A stretch of DNA of 61,696 nucleotides from an uncultured Bacteroidales bacterium (lineage in GTDB: Bacteria > Bacteroidota > Bacteroidia > Bacteroidales > UBA932), in assembly GCA_900321715.1 (NCBI GenBank), contig ONXC01000011.1, positions 1 through 61,696 of the forward strand. Reading direction: 5' to 3'. Within the stretch, counting starts at the first letter, position 1; each line of letters begins with the position of its first letter. Both the position numbers and the translations under genes were made by a program. Shown here piece by piece: positions 37,601 through 43,755 of this stretch. The notes under the pieces are model-generated. The model saw nothing but the letters and a program-made list of their open reading frames with translations. It was not told where the DNA came from and searched no databases.

Positions 37601-37969
37601 TGCGGGCTTTATCACGTGCTGGCGGTAGAAGATCTCATAGCCATTGGTCTTGTCCGTGGCATAGAAAAGCCTGCCGCCAAGGTCTGGCAGGACGCAAACC
37701 TTAAGGTAGTCGTTCTCCAGGTAAAGGGCGCGGTGGACAGAATCCACTTTCTCTATAGTGGGGTTGTCGTTCATCGCGTAGGGATACACGGAACGCTTTG
37801 CCCTCTGATATGCAAAGTCTCTTTCAAATAGCGGCGCCTTCTCCGGGGGATTGACCCGGTATGTGGGCAGTTCTATGGTTCCTTCCCACACTTTTACTGG
37901 GCCGCTTTTGGCAGAGATGTGGCCGCCGCAAAGCATAGCTGCGGCCACAATAACCAAAAGCTTTCGCAT
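34643..37969 (-). CDS. DUF5107-domain protein with long TPR array, exported
   Basis: The 1,108-residue product has a signal peptide (MRKLLVIVAAAMLCGGHISAK). Residues about 30-330 form the DUF5107 domain, with LENDYLKVCVLPDLGGRLFY, GGVEWNAFHHHRATSQ and WGHLNYGHAWDCVTLTDEDG; this beta-rich module resembles mutarotase/GH-like sandwiches. From about 500 to the end come tetratricopeptide repeats (ELAAKYLRKALERQ, YADAIDTLYRAAWDYE and others). Such proteins are common in Bacteroidota polysaccharide loci. A hydrolase role is possible but unproven. The gene overlaps the epimerase gene by 4 nt, and its N-domain may be functionally related to that enzyme. Confidence 0.82.
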   Translation of the reverse strand: MRKLLVIVAAAMLCGGHISAKSGPVKVWEGTIELPTYRVNPPEKAPLFERDFAYQRAKRSVYPYAMNDNPTIEKVDSVHRALYLENDYLKVCVLPDLGGRLFYATDKTNGYEIFYRQHVIKPANVGMLGAWISGGVEWNAFHHHRATSQYPVDYRLSHNSDGSKTIWVGEVENRHGMSWEVGLTLFPDKSYIQVTGRFFNTTADRNSMLHWNNVATHANENYQIIFPENTEFGMFHHKSSFIHWPVPQEPYKGNPDFIGRDVSWWKNLPSLTGDSVFICDLQDDFVGGYDHGVKAGTMLVGDHNINKGGKFWTWGHLNYGHAWDCVTLTDEDGPYVELMTSAYSDNQPDYCWINPGETKEFTAWWYGIRDLENVNRGNREATVNMDLGPEGKVHLAANVTSVRNDAVVRVTHDGKLLYEKKVSIAPDKPYRDDFITEPSELEDPSGVTMTLLSSEGEELISYHPYVHDLTKPVPEGLKPVNPVPSSVKNQEELYYIGMRNLQFHQAHVNPNDYFLEVLRRDPGDVRSNTQMGIFHRKNGEYELAAKYLRKALERQTANYTRVADGEAMYNLGLVLKAQGKYADAIDTLYRAAWDYEYASASYLQLARISSIQGNREKALHEADMAVRYNGMNIDARNLYATLLRKEGRKADAILMARSVQELHPLDYYACSELVKMGSLSVKDLDGILQHRPESMMDLAVEYLNNGFEDDCRNVLLESEKHGAYPTAEYYLGWLAHLDGDSQAAREWFTKAESLNPDRVFMFRLETIPVLRTALEYLPSSANSWCYLGSLLYQKQPEEAMACWEKAVEADPGFAMALRNIAWGYRFCKEDLSKSIEYYLKAIEADKDGNAIFLTECDEVMELANAPLEQRYQLFASRRDLYQKRYDSETRAIRQRILHGEYEQVLEPLLSRFYSRREHIEDLHDIYVDACLLSGFKAWKDGDNQKALHFMLMSDEYPENHGYAHLEYSPRDAQVWYNIGLAYEKVGNAQMARQYYEMSAGVEIKPKDAVYNYEKALSMKKLDSKAKVKGLYREMVSHGKASVTDYVQRFFESFDRGPYEQDVNSAAWYEQGLGWKALGRNGKAKRCFKKSLAERNDNLWANYYLGILK

Positions 37970-37977
37970 TTTATTCC

Positions 37978-40065
37978 TTATTTGCCCTCATATGCACCGG
38001 GCCAGCAACCTTCCGTCTTCCTGGTGGTGCCAAGAGCGTCTTTCAGATAAGCTCCGTTCAGCCAAGTCGCAACGCCGGCACTAGGATTTGCCGTGTCAAA
38101 TGCCTGGATTGCCTCCAGCACCCTGGCAGGAGTACCTCTTGTAAATCCAGCGGGGAGAGTGTTATTTGACTTCCAGAGTATGTGTTCAGAATCATTCCAC
38201 CCAAGCAGGTAACTTGAAGCCGTATTGAAATCCGGATGACTTGTACTACTCTCTACGGTATAATTAATGGCGGGCATTGCATTGAAAAAAGCATTATGCC
38301 CGTAAGATGTGACGGAACCAGAAGGAGCGGCAACTGCCGGTTTAGGGTCCACTTTATATCTGTTAAGAATGAAATTGTTGGCAATGTACAAGGATGCGCT
38401 GGCTCCTGTGTTGTATACAACACCGTTTGCCGAGTTAATCGGGCCCTGAAGGGAACTGTTCACAATCAGAGTATTTGCAGAGTTATAAACACTCGGGAAT
38501 TGCATCGTTGCTGAATGGTAGAAACTACAGTTATTTACGGCAAGCAATCCTTTTGTTACAAGAATATCAGTACAAACAGAAGAAGAAGTATTGTCTATAA
38601 AGGCGCTGTTGTTAATGAACACTTTGCTTGAATTGGAAGCCAATCTGATAACTCCCCTGGATTTGGATTTATTACCGTTAAAATAACAGCCATCTATTTT
38701 AACCGTACCACCGGCCACGTAAATAGCACTGGCTACACCATTTTCCACATCATTCCCAGAGAATACGCATTTGTTAATTGCGATATTACCGTCTGCCAAG
38801 TATACAATACCACCATTATCCGTTCCACCACAAGTGTTCTTGTTGTTTTCAAAAACGCAGGAATTAATAGTTGCAGAGGCAATTTGTGTAAATATCAGGG
38901 CGCTGCCACCTGTACTATTTGTTGCATTTTGGAAAGACACACCATCAAATACCGCATTTATGGATGACGAATTGGTGCTGAAAATAGAATATGTGCCAGC
39001 GCCGTCAAAGATGGTCTTGTTAACGGAAATATCTCTGCCCGCGAGGGATGTTCCTGTTGCGGAGCTTGGATAACCGCCAAAGATTGAGAAGGATGTATTT
39101 GTTATGGTAAGGGATTCGGTAGAAGTGTAGGTACCGGCAGCCATATAGATATTCTTTCCATTAACGGTGTCCTGTTTAAGATGGGTTACCAGTGCGGCGT
39201 AATCAGCGGCATTATCCCAACTGGAGCCATCTTTTGTGCCATTTCCTGCAACGGTTACAAAGAACTTTTTTGTGATAGGAGTGACGGACAATGTGTTCAG
39301 GTTGCGGATCTGGCGGCGTGCAACCGCAAGAGTTTTCCCGGTCATTGTTTCTCCAATCACAGCGTCAGAGCTGTTCTGGAACTCAATGTAAATACCGGCT
39401 TTCTGCTGGCAGGGAAGAACGGCCACATAGTAGGTGCCGGCTCCAGATACGTTGACGGTTATTGTGGTTGAACCGTTCTCTACAGCGGCCACGGTGGGAA
39501 TTCCGGCAGAGAAAGTGACTGTGGCGTTGCCGGCGAGAGGGGTGCCGTCATTGGATGAGAAGATAACCTTGCTCACAGCTGCGTCAGTAATTTCAAATTT
39601 CAGAAGGCCTCCAAGATTCTTGAAGGATAAGGAGGCTCCTGACACAGGTGCAACTTCAATTGCGGCATTTGCAAATGTTCCGTCCTGTGCCGATGGTACC
39701 GTCACTTTGAAATCTGTACCGTCATAGGTGCTGACAATAGATGAGGGATAGACTGCAAATGCGGCGTCTCCGCCCATGCCGTTCACAATGAACTGTTTGT
39801 TTCCGGCGCCACCTTCGGTCAAGGCTTCGGATGCTTTGCTGCCACCGTTCCATACGGCAAGAATCTTGTCTCCCACAGACCAGTTGACGGACTTGTCAGA
39901 CTGAATTTCCGTCTTTGTTACATCATCGTCTTTTTCAAGTGTTGCGGTGAATACCTTTGAGATGCTCTTTCCGGTGTTGTCCTGATTTACATCCATTTCT
40001 TTTGCACACGACAAGGCCAGCACACCCAGTGCGGCAATTGTCAAAACAGAGATATACTTTTTCAT
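37978..40065 (-). CDS. Fimbrillin-like N-domain plus right-handed beta-helix lipoprotein
   Basis: The start is at 40065 (MKKYISVLTIAALGVLALSC, lipoprotein signal), giving 695 residues. A longer in-frame ORF to 40206 overlaps the small gene upstream in another frame and is rejected. Residues about 25-290 are fimbrillin-like (WSVGDKILAVWNGG, DAAFAVYPSSIV, GTYYVAVLPCQQKAGIYIEF). Residues about 300-600 are parallel beta-helix repeats with many Asn ladders (INSCVFENNKN, INKCVFSGNDV, IDGCYFNGNKS). The end is GCWPGAYEG. The architecture matches the lipoprotein at 27302-29605. Likely role is surface binding or adhesion. Confidence 0.75.
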   Translation of the reverse strand: MKKYISVLTIAALGVLALSCAKEMDVNQDNTGKSISKVFTATLEKDDDVTKTEIQSDKSVNWSVGDKILAVWNGGSKASEALTEGGAGNKQFIVNGMGGDAAFAVYPSSIVSTYDGTDFKVTVPSAQDGTFANAAIEVAPVSGASLSFKNLGGLLKFEITDAAVSKVIFSSNDGTPLAGNATVTFSAGIPTVAAVENGSTTITVNVSGAGTYYVAVLPCQQKAGIYIEFQNSSDAVIGETMTGKTLAVARRQIRNLNTLSVTPITKKFFVTVAGNGTKDGSSWDNAADYAALVTHLKQDTVNGKNIYMAAGTYTSTESLTITNTSFSIFGGYPSSATGTSLAGRDISVNKTIFDGAGTYSIFSTNSSSINAVFDGVSFQNATNSTGGSALIFTQIASATINSCVFENNKNTCGGTDNGGIVYLADGNIAINKCVFSGNDVENGVASAIYVAGGTVKIDGCYFNGNKSKSRGVIRLASNSSKVFINNSAFIDNTSSSVCTDILVTKGLLAVNNCSFYHSATMQFPSVYNSANTLIVNSSLQGPINSANGVVYNTGASASLYIANNFILNRYKVDPKPAVAAPSGSVTSYGHNAFFNAMPAINYTVESSTSHPDFNTASSYLLGWNDSEHILWKSNNTLPAGFTRGTPARVLEAIQAFDTANPSAGVATWLNGAYLKDALGTTRKTEGCWPGAYEGK

Positions 40066-40078
40066 GGTGCCGAAAGGA

Positions 40079-40255
40079 TTATAATACAAAAGGTTCTTCA
40101 TCCCAACCTTCGTTTTGGGCTTCAGCGTTAAATAAGCCAATGAGAATTGACTCCTCACTGCCAATGAGAATTGACTCCTCACTGCCAAGGGAAAGCACCT
40201 CTGCAAGTGGAGATGTATAAGCGGCCCTTGATTCCGCGTCAGTTAGTGGTTTCAT
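40079..40255 (-). CDS. Small protein of 58 residues with an internal duplication, before a surface lipoprotein
   Basis: ATG at 40255 to TAA at 40079-40081 encodes 58 residues beginning MKPLTDAESRAAYTSPLAEV and ending EGWDEEPFVL. It has no signal peptide and is acidic. It resembles, in style, the short 'Y-x-x-P-x-x-E-V-L-x-L' peptides often found ahead of surface lipoprotein genes in Bacteroidales, whose role is unknown. The octapeptide GSEESILI occurs twice in tandem because of a 24-bp DNA duplication. It starts 16 nt after the esterase stop and ends 13 nt before the lipoprotein ATG, which fits the dense operon. The in-frame duplication supports real coding. I do not know its function. Confidence 0.65.
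   Translation of the reverse strand: MKPLTDAESRAAYTSPLAEVLSLGSEESILIGSEESILIGLFNAEAQNEGWDEEPFVL
40137..40184. repeat. Tandem 24-bp direct repeat (two copies)
   Basis: CCAATGAGAATTGACTCCTC plus ACTG is present at 40137-40160 and again at 40161-40184, followed by CCAA as a partial third start. Copies are identical. The unit is eight codons, so the reading frame of the 58-residue gene is kept. It looks like recent slippage and could vary between strains. Confidence 0.93.
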
Positions 40256-40271
40256 ATTGTTGCGTTATTGA

Positions 40272-41261
40272 TTATTTCTTGAAAATGTATGTCTTGATGA
40301 ACCTGACGGATTTTTTCCAGACTTCGGCATTCTTGTCGGAGAACCGGGCAAAGCCGTGGGTGTAATAAGGATAGTATTCCAACTGGACAGTTTGCCCCGC
40401 CTCTTCAAGTGCTGCAGCGAAAGTGCGCGGCTGGTCCTGAAGGACAACATTGTCTCCGCTTCCGAAGAACAGGATGCAGGGAATCTGCCTGTCCGTGGGG
40501 ACAAGCTTTACCGGGAGGTAGGGGGCCAGCTTTTCCTGGTCTCCGTTGTAAAAGTACTCACGGAGGTTGTGTTTGTCTGCACCGGGCCAGTACTCCAGCA
40601 TGCGGTCCGGCATGTATGCTCCAACCCATCCCACAAGGACTTTCGCTTCAGGCTCTGTCATGGCCAGGACAGCGGCAAGGTGCCCGCCGGCCGACGACCC
40701 TGAGAATCCCATCCTTCCGGGATCGATATTGTACTCGGCCGCATGGTCCCTGATAAACTGGACGGCGTCACGGCAGTCCTGCACGGCCGCCGCAATGTCT
40801 ATCCCCTTCTGGCCGCACAGTGAGTACTGGATGCTCACGCCTGCCATTCCGGAATTCTGCGCAACATACTTTGCCTGCGGCAACATGGATTCAGGTCTTC
40901 CGCCATACCATCCTCCGCCGTGAATGAAAAACATTACCGGCGTGGGTTTCTTGGTAATGGCCGACTTGTGAATGAAGAGTTTAAGGTCATGGTCCGGATA
41001 TGACTTATAGACCACCTCTATGGTTTCTGCTTCCGTGGTGAACTTTGCCGGAATGGCCGGGCCTATCTTGCACGGGACCAGCAGGTCGTCCGGGATATCA
41101 TCACCAAGGATTTCCATCATGGGCTTGCTTACCTTGTAAGAGCCATCCTTTTTCTCGTAAAGAGGCATACCGTAGCGGTTCCTGGTTTTCTGCTCCTGAG
41201 CATAGCCGGAGAAGGAGAGAAAAAGGGCAATAGTTGAAATGATTATTAGTGTGTTTTTCAT
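40272..41261 (-). CDS. Secreted alpha/beta-hydrolase esterase (BD-FAE/CE10-like)
   Basis: The start is at 41261 (MKNTLIIISTIALFLSFSGYAQ, signal peptide); the longer ORF to 41342 adds unrelated residues. The 329-residue product has the oxyanion motif HGGGWYGG, the nucleophile elbow GFSGSSAGGH, a late Asp (FFGSGDN) and His (YTHGFA). These are hallmarks of carboxylesterases that remove acetyl or feruloyl groups from plant glycans or other esters. It is the first gene of the long minus-strand locus. A TAAATTTG box lies 5 nt before its ATG. Confidence 0.85.
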   Translation of the reverse strand: MKNTLIIISTIALFLSFSGYAQEQKTRNRYGMPLYEKKDGSYKVSKPMMEILGDDIPDDLLVPCKIGPAIPAKFTTEAETIEVVYKSYPDHDLKLFIHKSAITKKPTPVMFFIHGGGWYGGRPESMLPQAKYVAQNSGMAGVSIQYSLCGQKGIDIAAAVQDCRDAVQFIRDHAAEYNIDPGRMGFSGSSAGGHLAAVLAMTEPEAKVLVGWVGAYMPDRMLEYWPGADKHNLREYFYNGDQEKLAPYLPVKLVPTDRQIPCILFFGSGDNVVLQDQPRTFAAALEEAGQTVQLEYYPYYTHGFARFSDKNAEVWKKSVRFIKTYIFKK

Positions 41262-41266
41262 AGCTA

Positions 41267-41274
41267 CAAATTTA
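41267..41274 (-). promoter_or_regulatory. Possible -7 box of the polysaccharide operon
   Basis: The minus-strand TAAATTTG matches TAnnTTTG. It is only 5 nt before the esterase ATG at 41261, which would give a leaderless or nearly leaderless mRNA. No TTTG is found at -33. It could be a chance match in AT-rich sequence. Confidence 0.3.
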
Positions 41275-41450
41275 TTCCCCTCCGATTTCACTTTTGAGAA
41301 TAAAAATCCCAAAACATGCAACAAAAATCTCTTCACACACAATTTTTCCCCATTTTACCTACAAAAGCGTGGAACCGCAGGAAAGCCCCGGGGTTCAGGA
41401 AAGGGATGGACAGATAGAAAAGTTTTGCCCTGATCTATAGCATAAAGTGT

Positions 41451-41795
41451 TATATTTGTGTGTTATCCAGTGGAATAGTTCTTTGTCATTCTGGTGGCAC
41501 TAATGCCAAATTGAAAAGTAGTTATTCTCCCCGCAAGGGGAACAATATAGAAGCCGGAGTCTCCTCACGTGGGAGGCTCGAACCGAGTGTTTAACTGATT
41601 TTATTAAACATTATGATTATTAACAATACTTCGGTGAATTTTAATGTTTAGGAGCCGCATCTAAACCAAAACAAGAAGTAAACAACCCAAAATAACCGGG
41701 ACAAGGAGGAACCTCCCGGGAACGCTGAAGCGCATACCGCGGGCCATCAAAAATGCGAGGGCAGCCCCTATCTTGGAGCCGCCCTCTCTTTCATA
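41451..41795 (+). ncRNA. Candidate structured non-coding RNA of unknown family
   Basis: A TATATTTG box (41451-41458) is followed by about 330 nt without an ORF but with many hairpins: TGGCA-CTAA-TGCCA (41495-41508), CCCC-GCAA-GGGG with a GNRA loop (41529-41540), an 8-bp stem GAGTCTCC/GGAGGCTC (41557-41564/41572-41579), GTTTAA/TTAAAC (41589-41594/41604-41609), a TTCG-capped arm near 41630, a GC-rich imperfect hairpin (41696-41720), and a terminal hairpin (41757-41786). A-rich single-stranded linkers on the plus strand favour that strand. It is not recognisably tmRNA, RNase P RNA or a tRNA. A 6S-like RNA or an orphan family is possible. The promoter has no well-spaced -33 element. Confidence 0.45.
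41757..41786. terminator. GC-rich terminator hairpin
   Basis: GAGGGC (41757-41762) pairs with GCCCTC (41781-41786). TCTTTC follows on the plus strand and GCATTTTTG on the minus strand. On the minus strand it can end the threonine aldolase transcript; on the plus strand it could end the candidate RNA. Confidence 0.65.
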
Positions 41796-41979
41796 TCCGG
41801 AGATTTTTTGCGATATTTGCGATGCGGAAAGTAACGGTAAAGTTAGTCCGTTTTAGTGACAAGTGTTACCTGTTTTTTCTGAACCATATTTGAACCACAC
41901 TGCCACTAACTCACTGATTATCAATATTTATCACTTTCTGCATCGGGAAGTAATTAGCAGAACAACACATGTTTGACGC

Positions 41980-43011
41980 TCACCGGTTCATAATGGCATC
42001 TAATTCCTGCAGCCACACATCAGTTGTGCACCAGCTGGTGCAGAAGCGGGTGACGTATCGGCCATCCGGGAGTTTGGCCCAGATTTCAAAAAGGGCCTTC
42101 CCTTCCAGGGCATCCATCTGCTCCTTGGTAAGGATTGGGAACTGCTGGTTGGTGGGAGAATCGATATAGAAAGGGATACCTCTGGAAGCAAAGATGTCTT
42201 TCAGCCGACGGGCCATTTCAATGGCGTGGCGGCTGATTTGCATATAAAGACCGTCAGTGAAGAGAGTCTGGAACTGGATACCCAGGAGCCTTCCCTTGGC
42301 AAGAAGGGCGCCGTGCTGCTTGACTATGGTGGAAAAGTGCTCCGGGGCATCACCGCCGGGGAAAACCACGGCTTCTCCGCAGAGGGCACCAACCTTGGTT
42401 CCGCCGATATAGAAGACGTCGCAGAGGCCGGCAAGTTCCTTAAGGGTTACATCGGCCTGAGGACTGGCAAGGCCATATCCAAGGCGGGCACCATCTATGA
42501 AGAACTTCATCTGATAATCACGGCAAACCGCCTGCAGTTCAGACAGTTCCGCCTTGGAATAGATGGTACCGTACTCAGTAGGGAAAGAGATATACACCAT
42601 ATCCGGATGGGCCATATGAGGCCAGGCGGCATCCTCATAAAAAGACTCAAGATAGGAGCGGAGCTCCCCGGCCTTCATCTTTCCGTTATGGGACGGAAGG
42701 GTTATTACTTTGTGACCGCTCAGTTCCACAGCCCCGGACTCGTGCACGGCAATATGGCCGGTATCGGCCGCAATGACAGCACCGTAATGAGGGATCACGG
42801 CATCAATTACCGTGGAATTGGTCTGCGTGCCTCCTACAAGGAAGAAAACAGACGCTTCTTCATGGCCGATTGCCTCACGGATGAGCCTTTTGGCTTCTTC
42901 AGAGAAAGAATCCTCCCCGTAGCCTGGTTCCTGGATAAAATTTGTCTTTGAGAGGCGCTCCAGAATAGCTGGATGCGCGCCTTCATTATAGTCACAAGTA
43001 AACGAAATCAT
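41980..43011 (-). CDS. ltaE: Low-specificity L-threonine aldolase
   Basis: This is a PLP enzyme that splits L-threonine or L-allo-threonine into glycine and acetaldehyde. The start is set at 43011 (MISFTCDYNEGAHP), giving 343 residues; upstream in-frame Met codons are not family-like. Visible features are FFLVGGTQTNSTV, the Asp in FIDGARLGYGLA that contacts PLP, and the Schiff-base Lys in YIGGTKVGALCGEA. The C terminus has TRFCTSWCTTDVWLQEL. It is divergent from the deformylase gene, with TATATTTG boxes 4 nt from each start codon. Confidence 0.93.
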   Translation of the reverse strand: MISFTCDYNEGAHPAILERLSKTNFIQEPGYGEDSFSEEAKRLIREAIGHEEASVFFLVGGTQTNSTVIDAVIPHYGAVIAADTGHIAVHESGAVELSGHKVITLPSHNGKMKAGELRSYLESFYEDAAWPHMAHPDMVYISFPTEYGTIYSKAELSELQAVCRDYQMKFFIDGARLGYGLASPQADVTLKELAGLCDVFYIGGTKVGALCGEAVVFPGGDAPEHFSTIVKQHGALLAKGRLLGIQFQTLFTDGLYMQISRHAIEMARRLKDIFASRGIPFYIDSPTNQQFPILTKEQMDALEGKALFEIWAKLPDGRYVTRFCTSWCTTDVWLQELDAIMNR

Positions 43012-43015
43012 ACCA

Positions 43016-43023
43016 CAAATATA
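43016..43023 (-). promoter_or_regulatory. -7 box of the threonine aldolase gene, 4 nt from the start codon
   Basis: The minus-strand TATATTTG is followed by TGGT and then the ATG at 43011. The start of transcription would fall at or next to the ATG, implying a leaderless mRNA. No TTTG lies at -33. Confidence 0.5.
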
Positions 43024-43035
43024 CTTGAATTTCAT

Positions 43036-43043
43036 TATATTTG
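43036..43043 (+). promoter_or_regulatory. -7 box of the peptide deformylase gene, 4 nt from the start codon
   Basis: TATATTTG is followed by CCAT and then the ATG at 43048. This mirrors the opposite promoter and also implies a leaderless mRNA. Confidence 0.5.
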
Positions 43044-43047
43044 CCAT

Positions 43048-43641
43048 ATGAAAACAAAACTTGCAATAGTATTTGCCCTGTGTATCGGCCTCATTGGCTG
43101 CAACTCTGCCTGGACCTCCAGGGAACGGGAGATCATCCGCACATCAGACTCCCTCATGTACGTTACAACAATTCCGGCCGATACAGCCATCCTCCGTGCG
43201 CAGTCAGTGGACCTTGGGCCCAGGGAGCTTGAATCCCCGGAACTTCAGACACTCCTTACCAAGATGCTCCGTACGGTCACCGACCCTTCCCAGGACGGCG
43301 TTGGCATTGCCGCACCGCAGGTTGGCATTAACCGCCGCATTATCCTTGTACAGCGCTTCGATAAGCCCGGAGAGCCCTTTGAGGCCTATGTCAACGTAAA
43401 GGTGGACTCCCTTGCCGGAGAGATTGTATCGGGCCCGGAAGGATGCCTTTCCGTTCCAGGCCTTCGCGGCATTGTGAAGCGCCACAGCAAAATCGGCATA
43501 AGTTACACGGACATTTCCACCCTTGAGCGTGTGGATGAGGAAGTTGAGGGCTTCACCGCCGTCATCTTCCAGCACGAATGCGACCACCTTGACGGCATAC
43601 TGTACATAGACAGGGCCGATTCCGTTTTCGTTTCTGACTAA
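43048..43641 (+). CDS. Peptide deformylase with lipoprotein signal peptide
   Basis: Deformylase removes the formyl group from the first methionine of new proteins, normally in the cytosol. The start at 43048 gives MKTKLAIVFALCIGLIGC, a clear lipoprotein signal with lipobox LIGC; the in-frame extension upstream crosses the divergent gene start. All three metal-site motifs are present: GVGIAAPQVG, EGCLSVPG and HECDHLDG. The product has 197 residues, about 40 of them before the catalytic core. The predicted export is odd for this enzyme. It may act on formylated peptides outside the cytosol, or be a second paralogue beside a cytosolic one elsewhere. Confidence 0.88.
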   Translation: MKTKLAIVFALCIGLIGCNSAWTSREREIIRTSDSLMYVTTIPADTAILRAQSVDLGPRELESPELQTLLTKMLRTVTDPSQDGVGIAAPQVGINRRIILVQRFDKPGEPFEAYVNVKVDSLAGEIVSGPEGCLSVPGLRGIVKRHSKIGISYTDISTLERVDEEVEGFTAVIFQHECDHLDGILYIDRADSVFVSD

Positions 43642-43718
43642 TCATCAAATGAAACCAAACGAAATGTTTTTAATGCCAAAATGTGAAACACATCCGTAAC
43701 AACGAAACGTTTTTTTTC

Positions 43719-43726
43719 TATTTTTG
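43719..43726 (+). promoter_or_regulatory. Probable -7 box of the tyrosine phosphatase gene
   Basis: TATTTTTG matches TAnnTTTG and lies 29 nt before the ATG at 43756. No good -33 element is present. Confidence 0.4.
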
Positions 43727-43755
43727 CAAAAAGTAAAACACCACATATCTGACTT

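Larger units (their letters stand above)
41262..41979. other. 718-bp gene-free region between the esterase and threonine aldolase
   Basis: No convincing protein gene is present. 41267-41274 holds a promoter-like box for the esterase operon (minus strand). 41451-41795 is rich in hairpins and is annotated as a possible RNA gene. 41796-41979 has AT-rich sequence with two related GAACCA(C/T)A words (41880-41900) and nothing else that I recognise. No integrase, tRNA or direct repeat marks an insertion site. Confidence 0.6.

Noticed and set aside
36734-37831. Long plus-strand ORF (365 codons) opposite the DUF5107 gene
   Set aside because: It is a shadow frame: the opposite strand has clear DUF5107 motifs and operon spacing, while this frame has no recognisable domain, start context or promoter.
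40137-40184. CRISPR array
   Set aside because: There are only two directly adjacent 24-bp copies without spacers, inside a reading frame, and no cas genes in the window.
40066-40206. N-terminal extension of the beta-helix lipoprotein (start at 40206)
   Set aside because: It would bury the lipoprotein signal behind 47 residues and overlaps the small gene at 40079-40255 in another frame.
41557-41600. tRNA-like T-arm (GGTTCGAG on the minus strand) in the gene-free region
   Set aside because: The bases flanking the loop do not form a 5-bp T-stem, and no acceptor, D or anticodon arm can be drawn.
41451-41800. Known RNAs or riboswitches (tmRNA, RNase P RNA, cobalamin, TPP, SAM)
   Set aside because: The conserved core words of these families are missing. 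It is listed only as a candidate of unknown family.
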